In this document: piece after piece, positions 5,223-7,581 of the stretch
How the letters are laid out: the number at the start of each line of letters is the position of its first letter
How positions within the stretch are numbered: position 1 is the first letter of the stretch
NCBI GenBank assembly: GCA_964473005.1
Contig: CAYYME010000024.1
Coordinates: 1 to 7,581 of the forward strand
Direction of reading: 5' to 3'
DNA: 7,581 nt
From: JAFCEV01 sp964473005
Lineage (GTDB): Archaea > Nanobdellota > Nanobdellia > Pacearchaeales > GW2011-AR1
Made by a program: the position numbers and the translations under genes
Notes under the pieces: generated by a model
Seen by the model: the letters and a program-made list of their open reading frames with translations, nothing else
Database searches by the model: none
What the model was told of the DNA's origin: nothing

Positions 5223-5978
5223 TTAATGCCTGTATCTTCCTCGTCTTTCAACAGCAGTCATTCTTTCAAATATCTGCTTTGCTTCAGAATTATTCTCTGA
5301 ATAGGATTTTTTGAATTCTTCAAACAATTTCTCCCAATGCTGAAAGTGCTTTGCTTCTAATGCCTGCCTCAGCAGATGCAAATCAACTGCCTTGTCTTCA
5401 ATTTTTTTTGAGATATAACCAAGTCCGAAATCAATGAAGAAGATTTTGAAGCCATTCCCGTCCTCCCGTCCTCTTAAATCATTAAGTTTGTTATCACCTC
5501 TTTTTTTATCAATATTCAATCTATCAGCGGATTTATCCTTAGATACATTATGAGATTTATCATTAACTAAATTTTCTCCGAGATTTTTTACCAAAATCAT
5601 ATTGCTTGTGGTTAAGTCTCCGTGGATTATGTCTGCTTTGTGGAGTTTTGCTACAGATTCCCCGATTTTTGTCATGATTTGTTTTTGTTTTTCAAAAGGA
5701 AAATCATTGAGGTAGTCTGAGAGTTTTTCTCCATCAATAAAAGGCATTTTTATTATATTTGGTTCTTTTAATGGAAGAGGGTTTGGAGCATTAATTATCT
5801 TAGAAGCTTTCTCAAGAAGTTTTTTCTCTGCTTTTGTTCTTGGTTTTATTATTTTTTTGTCTAATTCTGGAATTCGATATGATTTTGAAATTCTGTCTTT
5901 GCTAATCAAGTTGTTTTTTTCATCGAGAAAAATCTTTGCTTCTGCTCCCTGCTGGATTAGCTTGAGGTTTGATGTCAT
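5223..5978 (-). CDS. bud32: Bud32 (KEOPS-associated atypical kinase), with an extra insert
   Basis: Bud32/PRPK is the small atypical kinase/ATPase of the KEOPS complex, which with Kae1 makes t6A on ANN-decoding tRNAs. It shows the full Bud32 pattern: QGAEAKI (9-15), SKDRISKSYRIPELD (26-40) with the ATP-binding lysine and YRxPxLD, RTKAEKKLL (47-55), catalytic loop IIHGDLTTSN (117-126), metal-binding FIDFGLG (181-187), EDKAVDLHLL (194-203) and the C-terminal RRGRYRH. It is 251 aa, longer than the usual 200-220. The excess is a hydrophilic Asn/Asp/Lys-rich stretch at about 132-176, between the catalytic loop and DFG. No Kae1 fusion is present, although Bud32-Kae1 fusions occur in many archaea. 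Its ATG overlaps the upstream gene stop as ATGA, so both are translated from one mRNA. Confidence 0.94.
   Translation of the reverse strand: MTSNLKLIQQGAEAKIFLDEKNNLISKDRISKSYRIPELDKKIIKPRTKAEKKLLEKASKIINAPNPLPLKEPNIIKMPFIDGEKLSDYLNDFPFEKQKQIMTKIGESVAKLHKADIIHGDLTTSNMILVKNLGENLVNDKSHNVSKDKSADRLNIDKKRGDNKLNDLRGREDGNGFKIFFIDFGLGYISKKIEDKAVDLHLLRQALEAKHFQHWEKLFEEFKKSYSENNSEAKQIFERMTAVERRGRYRH
5451..5585 (-). other. Bud32 insertion (about 45 codons) between catalytic loop and DFG
   Basis: This segment encodes residues about 132-176 of Bud32: Asn, Asp, Lys and Ser dominate and there is no aliphatic core. The canonical protein would pass directly from NMILVK to FKIFFIDFG, two neighbouring strands joined by a tight turn. 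It keeps the reading frame. GATAAA-like units recur on the minus strand, and near its end 8 bp is tandemly duplicated (TCCCGTCC at 5456-5463 and 5464-5471 on the plus strand). This suggests growth by slippage, but that is inference. Confidence 0.6.
5456..5471. repeat. Tandem 8-bp duplication in the Bud32 insert
   Basis: TCCCGTCC is repeated twice, head to tail, with no gap. Eight bases alone would shift the frame, so neighbouring changes must compensate. It is GC-rich compared with its surroundings. Confidence 0.6.
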
Positions 5979-6349
5979 TTTATATTGTCCAGATTTTCAT
6001 TAATCTCTTTTACTCCTATTGCTCTAAATTCCTCCCCGCAGTTTTGAGGGATATTTTTCAGAATAAATATTTTCTTTTTTTTGTTAAAAGCCATTCCAAT
6101 TTCCATTAATGTATTAATTCCAATATAATTATCAATATTATTTTTAGAATAATTTGCAACTAAAACAGCATCAACTTTTTCAAGTGATTTATTAAAATCA
6201 TTCATTGCATCTTTTTTAGTTTTATTAGCCTGATTATAAAATTCAGCTGAAAATTGTGCTATAACTTCATGCCCTTTTTCTTTTAACTGCTTTTCCAATT
6301 CCAAGAATTTTTGGTGAAATTCCATGCTTCCGATAACTATTATTTTCAT
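5975..6349 (-). CDS. Nucleoside 2-deoxyribosyltransferase-like protein
   Basis: This small Rossmann-like protein of the nucleoside deoxyribosyltransferase/DNPH1 superfamily (N-glycosidic bond cleavage or transfer on nucleosides or nucleotides) has 124 aa. It opens with MKIIVIGSM, a first strand and glycine turn. VDAVLVANYSK (59-69) follows, then the family signature YIGINTLMEIGMAF (75-88), where E83 is the likely catalytic glutamate. KKIFILKNIP (92-101) is the next strand. The family is usually 140-160 aa, so this is a minimal version and the real substrate is unknown; such proteins in archaea are often uncharacterised. It is the first gene of a two-gene operon with Bud32 (ATGA overlap), with its own TATA box 25 nt upstream. 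Family confident, activity only inferred. Confidence 0.75.
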   Translation of the reverse strand: MKIIVIGSMEFHQKFLELEKQLKEKGHEVIAQFSAEFYNQANKTKKDAMNDFNKSLEKVDAVLVANYSKNNIDNYIGINTLMEIGMAFNKKKKIFILKNIPQNCGEEFRAIGVKEINENLDNIK

Positions 6350-6370
6350 AAAAGGTTCAGTTTACCAGAT

Positions 6371-6378
6371 ATTTTAAG
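6371..6378 (-). promoter_or_regulatory. TATA box of the deoxyribosyltransferase-like/Bud32 operon
   Basis: CTTAAAAT on the minus strand is centred 25-26 nt upstream of the ATG at 6349 and predicts a leaderless transcript. The divergent box at 6401-6409 is only about 30 bp away. Confidence 0.6.
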
Positions 6379-6400
6379 GTTTACCCTAAGTATCTAAAAC

Positions 6401-6409
6401 CTTTTATAC
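6401..6409 (+). promoter_or_regulatory. TATA box of the 233-aa exported protein gene
   Basis: CTTTTATAC is centred 27 nt before the ATG at 6432, with TAAAAC (6395-6400) as BRE. The spacing rules out the in-frame TTG at 6417 as the start. Confidence 0.65.
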
Positions 6410-6431
6410 CCAATTTTTGTATTTTTTTCCT

Positions 6432-7133
6432 ATGAAACTAAAGGAAATTGTCCTCGCAGGTGCACTTCTTTTATCGAGCAGTGCTGCTTTGTCCCAAAAT
6501 AAACTCAAATTTGATGTTTACAGCAGGGAGGAAGGACTTCTTAAATTATTAAACAGCAGTTCACTTAGGATAAATTCAGAGCAAATAGATTTTTCTTTTT
6601 TATTTGATATTTATTCTATGGAATTTCAAAAACTCACTGATTCAACTTACAGAGAAATTGTCAGAAATAATTTTCTTTGGCAGGCAAAAGATGAATTTTT
6701 TGATTATTCCAAAGATTCATGTTACACTCTTCTCAGTTATTCTGCGGTTAGAGGAAAACCAAGAGAGGAAAAAAAGGCATTAGTGGAGAGGAGATTTGAC
6801 AAAAAATATCTGTCTCTTCCTGAATTGTTTAAAGATTTTGAAGAAGGGCGTTTGGAGAATGGAGATAGCCTTCATTTTATTGTTAATGGCATGCCTTATT
6901 CTGTTAAAATTAAAAGAAGAGAAAATCAGGACAGCATAATTTATTCGTCCAGTCTTGAAGATATTATTAAAAGAGAGCCTGGGGATATTATTATCTGCCC
7001 GTATCCTATTGAAGTTTATGCAATAGAGAAAGACGGAAAGTTTGTTCCAATAGGATTTTCCACAGAATTGTTAAGAGTCAAGAATGGGAAGAAAATCCCC
7101 ATTAATGGAAAATTAAGAGAGGAAAAAGATTAA
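6432..7133 (+). CDS. Exported protein of unknown function, 233 aa
   Basis: I do not recognise the family. With the ATG at 6432 the N-terminus MKLKEIVLAGALLLSSSAALS is a textbook Sec signal peptide, with cleavage likely near ALS-Q; the longer TTG start at 6417 lacks promoter support. The mature part is mixed helix/strand with many Ser, Glu and Lys. It contains SLPELFKDFEEG (128-139), NGDSLHFIVNGMPYSVKIKR (143-162) and DIIICPYPIEVYAIEKDGKF (185-204), suggesting a beta-rich C-terminal domain. Two cysteines (97 and 189) could form a disulfide. No metalloprotease, lipobox or transmembrane helix beyond the signal was seen. It converges with VKOR, with only 5 nt between stops. It is presumably secreted or surface-exposed; partner and role unknown. 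Confidence 0.75.
   Translation: MKLKEIVLAGALLLSSSAALSQNKLKFDVYSREEGLLKLLNSSSLRINSEQIDFSFLFDIYSMEFQKLTDSTYREIVRNNFLWQAKDEFFDYSKDSCYTLLSYSAVRGKPREEKKALVERRFDKKYLSLPELFKDFEEGRLENGDSLHFIVNGMPYSVKIKRRENQDSIIYSSSLEDIIKREPGDIIICPYPIEVYAIEKDGKFVPIGFSTELLRVKNGKKIPINGKLREEKD
7123..7127 (-). terminator. Oligo-T terminator candidate of VKOR inside the convergent gene
   Basis: Five T on the minus strand (7127-7123), 12 nt after the VKOR stop, lie within the last Glu-Lys codons of the opposing exported protein gene. Confidence 0.35.
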
Positions 7134-7138
7134 CGGAT

Positions 7139-7543
7139 TTATTTTTCCTTCCATGCAAATATTATTCCGAGGCTCAGCAGAGTTCCGATATCAACAACCA
7201 GGCAGTATCTGCACAGGGCATCCAGAACAAAGAACTGGAGATACAAAAAATAAACTGCTAAGGCTGAGCCGAGAAACAATCCGAGAGTCAGGATTTGCTT
7301 TTTGTATTTTTTTGGTTTATGGATATAGGATAATGCAAGAATTGTCAGAATCGGAAAGGCAATAAGCCCGAAGTAATTATTATTTACTCCAAGAGTTCTT
7401 TCATATTGCGAAATCTGGACAGCATAACAGGTTGTCTGGGTTCCTCCGCATGCCTGTTCAGCAGGAATAAAAGACAGTATTGCAGAGATTGCAAAGGAGA
7501 TAAAAAATATTGCAATGAGGACAACATATTTTGTTTTGGACAT
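7139..7543 (-). CDS. VKOR-family membrane protein (disulfide-bond formation)
   Basis: This is a vitamin K epoxide reductase homologue. Bacterial and archaeal members pass electrons from a DsbA-like oxidase to quinone, keeping disulfide formation going outside the membrane. Four hydrophobic segments (about 5-26, 56-74, 84-104 and 115-131) fit the four-helix VKOR core. The loop after helix 1 holds C32 and C39 (ACGGTQTTCYAV) plus the conserved Ser45 in QISQY and a LGVNNNYFGL motif (51-60), as in VKOR. The active CxxC is CRYC at 111-114. All four catalytic cysteines are present and 134 aa suits a core-only enzyme with no fused thioredoxin domain, so a separate DsbA-type partner must be encoded elsewhere. 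TATA spacing (25 nt) supports the start. It is convergent with the exported 233-aa gene. Confidence 0.9.
   Translation of the reverse strand: MSKTKYVVLIAIFFISFAISAILSFIPAEQACGGTQTTCYAVQISQYERTLGVNNNYFGLIAFPILTILALSYIHKPKKYKKQILTLGLFLGSALAVYFLYLQFFVLDALCRYCLVVDIGTLLSLGIIFAWKEK
7142..7146 (+). terminator. Oligo-T terminator candidate of the exported protein gene
   Basis: Five T start 9 nt after the TAA at 7131-7133. They overlap the last Lys/Glu codons of VKOR on the opposite strand. Confidence 0.4.
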
Positions 7544-7563
7544 TGGATTAATTAAAAAATGGA

Positions 7564-7572
7564 ATATTTAAG
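7564..7572 (-). promoter_or_regulatory. TATA box of VKOR
   Basis: CTTAAATAT on the minus strand is centred about 25 nt upstream of the ATG at 7543, preceded by CCAAAACC on that strand as a possible BRE. It fits the leaderless pattern of the other genes. Confidence 0.6.
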
Positions 7573-7581
7573 GGTTTTGGG

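Noticed and set aside
6417..6431. TTG start for the exported 233-aa gene
   Set aside because: TATA spacing and a clean signal peptide both start at ATG 6432.
7153..7365. Plus-strand 70-codon frame opposite VKOR
   Set aside because: It is antisense to the CRYC and membrane segments of VKOR and shows no motif of its own.
1..7581. CRISPR array, insertion sequence, rRNA or replication origin
   Set aside because: No regularly spaced repeats, transposase, inverted terminal repeats, rRNA segments or origin-like repeats were visible.

Overview
The window is AT-rich and archaeal. It carries archaeal translation initiation factor 2 alpha, a short archaeal S15, a GAN/RecJ-like DHH phosphoesterase, a standalone Bud32 kinase, a MinD/ParA ATPase and an archaeal-type tRNA-Gln. 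TATA boxes sit about 25-27 nt upstream of nearly every unlinked start codon. Several proteins are shorter than their family norm (aIF2-alpha 234 aa, S15 110 aa), and genes are packed with 4-nt overlaps and gaps of 1-24 nt. Together these suggest a small-genome DPANN lineage such as Woesearchaeota or Pacearchaeota. That placement is inferred from gene content and style, not from a search.

Left part (1-2711): aIF2-alpha on the minus strand, a 180-bp spacer, then an S15 to GAN/RecJ-like operon also on the minus strand. A GC-rich stretch at the left edge may start another minus-strand gene that overlaps the aIF2-alpha stop by ATGA. Middle (2712-3645): a MinD-like ATPase on the plus strand, divergent from S15, then tRNA-Gln(UUG) with an unusual C at position 33. 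Accessory part (3647-5198): an exported protein with a HEGAH zinc-protease signature on the minus strand, ending one base from the tRNA. Divergent from it is a 188-aa orphan on the plus strand. Right part (5223-7581): a minus-strand pair (nucleoside deoxyribosyltransferase-like protein, then Bud32 with an extra 45-residue insert), a divergent exported orphan, and a convergent VKOR-type disulfide-forming membrane protein.

Themes: the left half is information processing (initiation, ribosome, nuclease), and tRNA-Gln and Bud32 (KEOPS, t6A) extend the translation theme. The right half holds two exported proteins of unknown role plus VKOR, which would support disulfide bonds outside the membrane. 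Transcription looks mostly leaderless: nine promoters can be placed by TATA spacing, and they settle the starts of two genes. Several oligo-T terminator candidates lie inside lysine codons of the opposing convergent gene. No CRISPR, insertion sequence or rRNA was seen. The best novelty candidates are the exported HEGAH protein, the 188-aa orphan, the 233-aa exported orphan, the Bud32 insert and the C33 tRNA.
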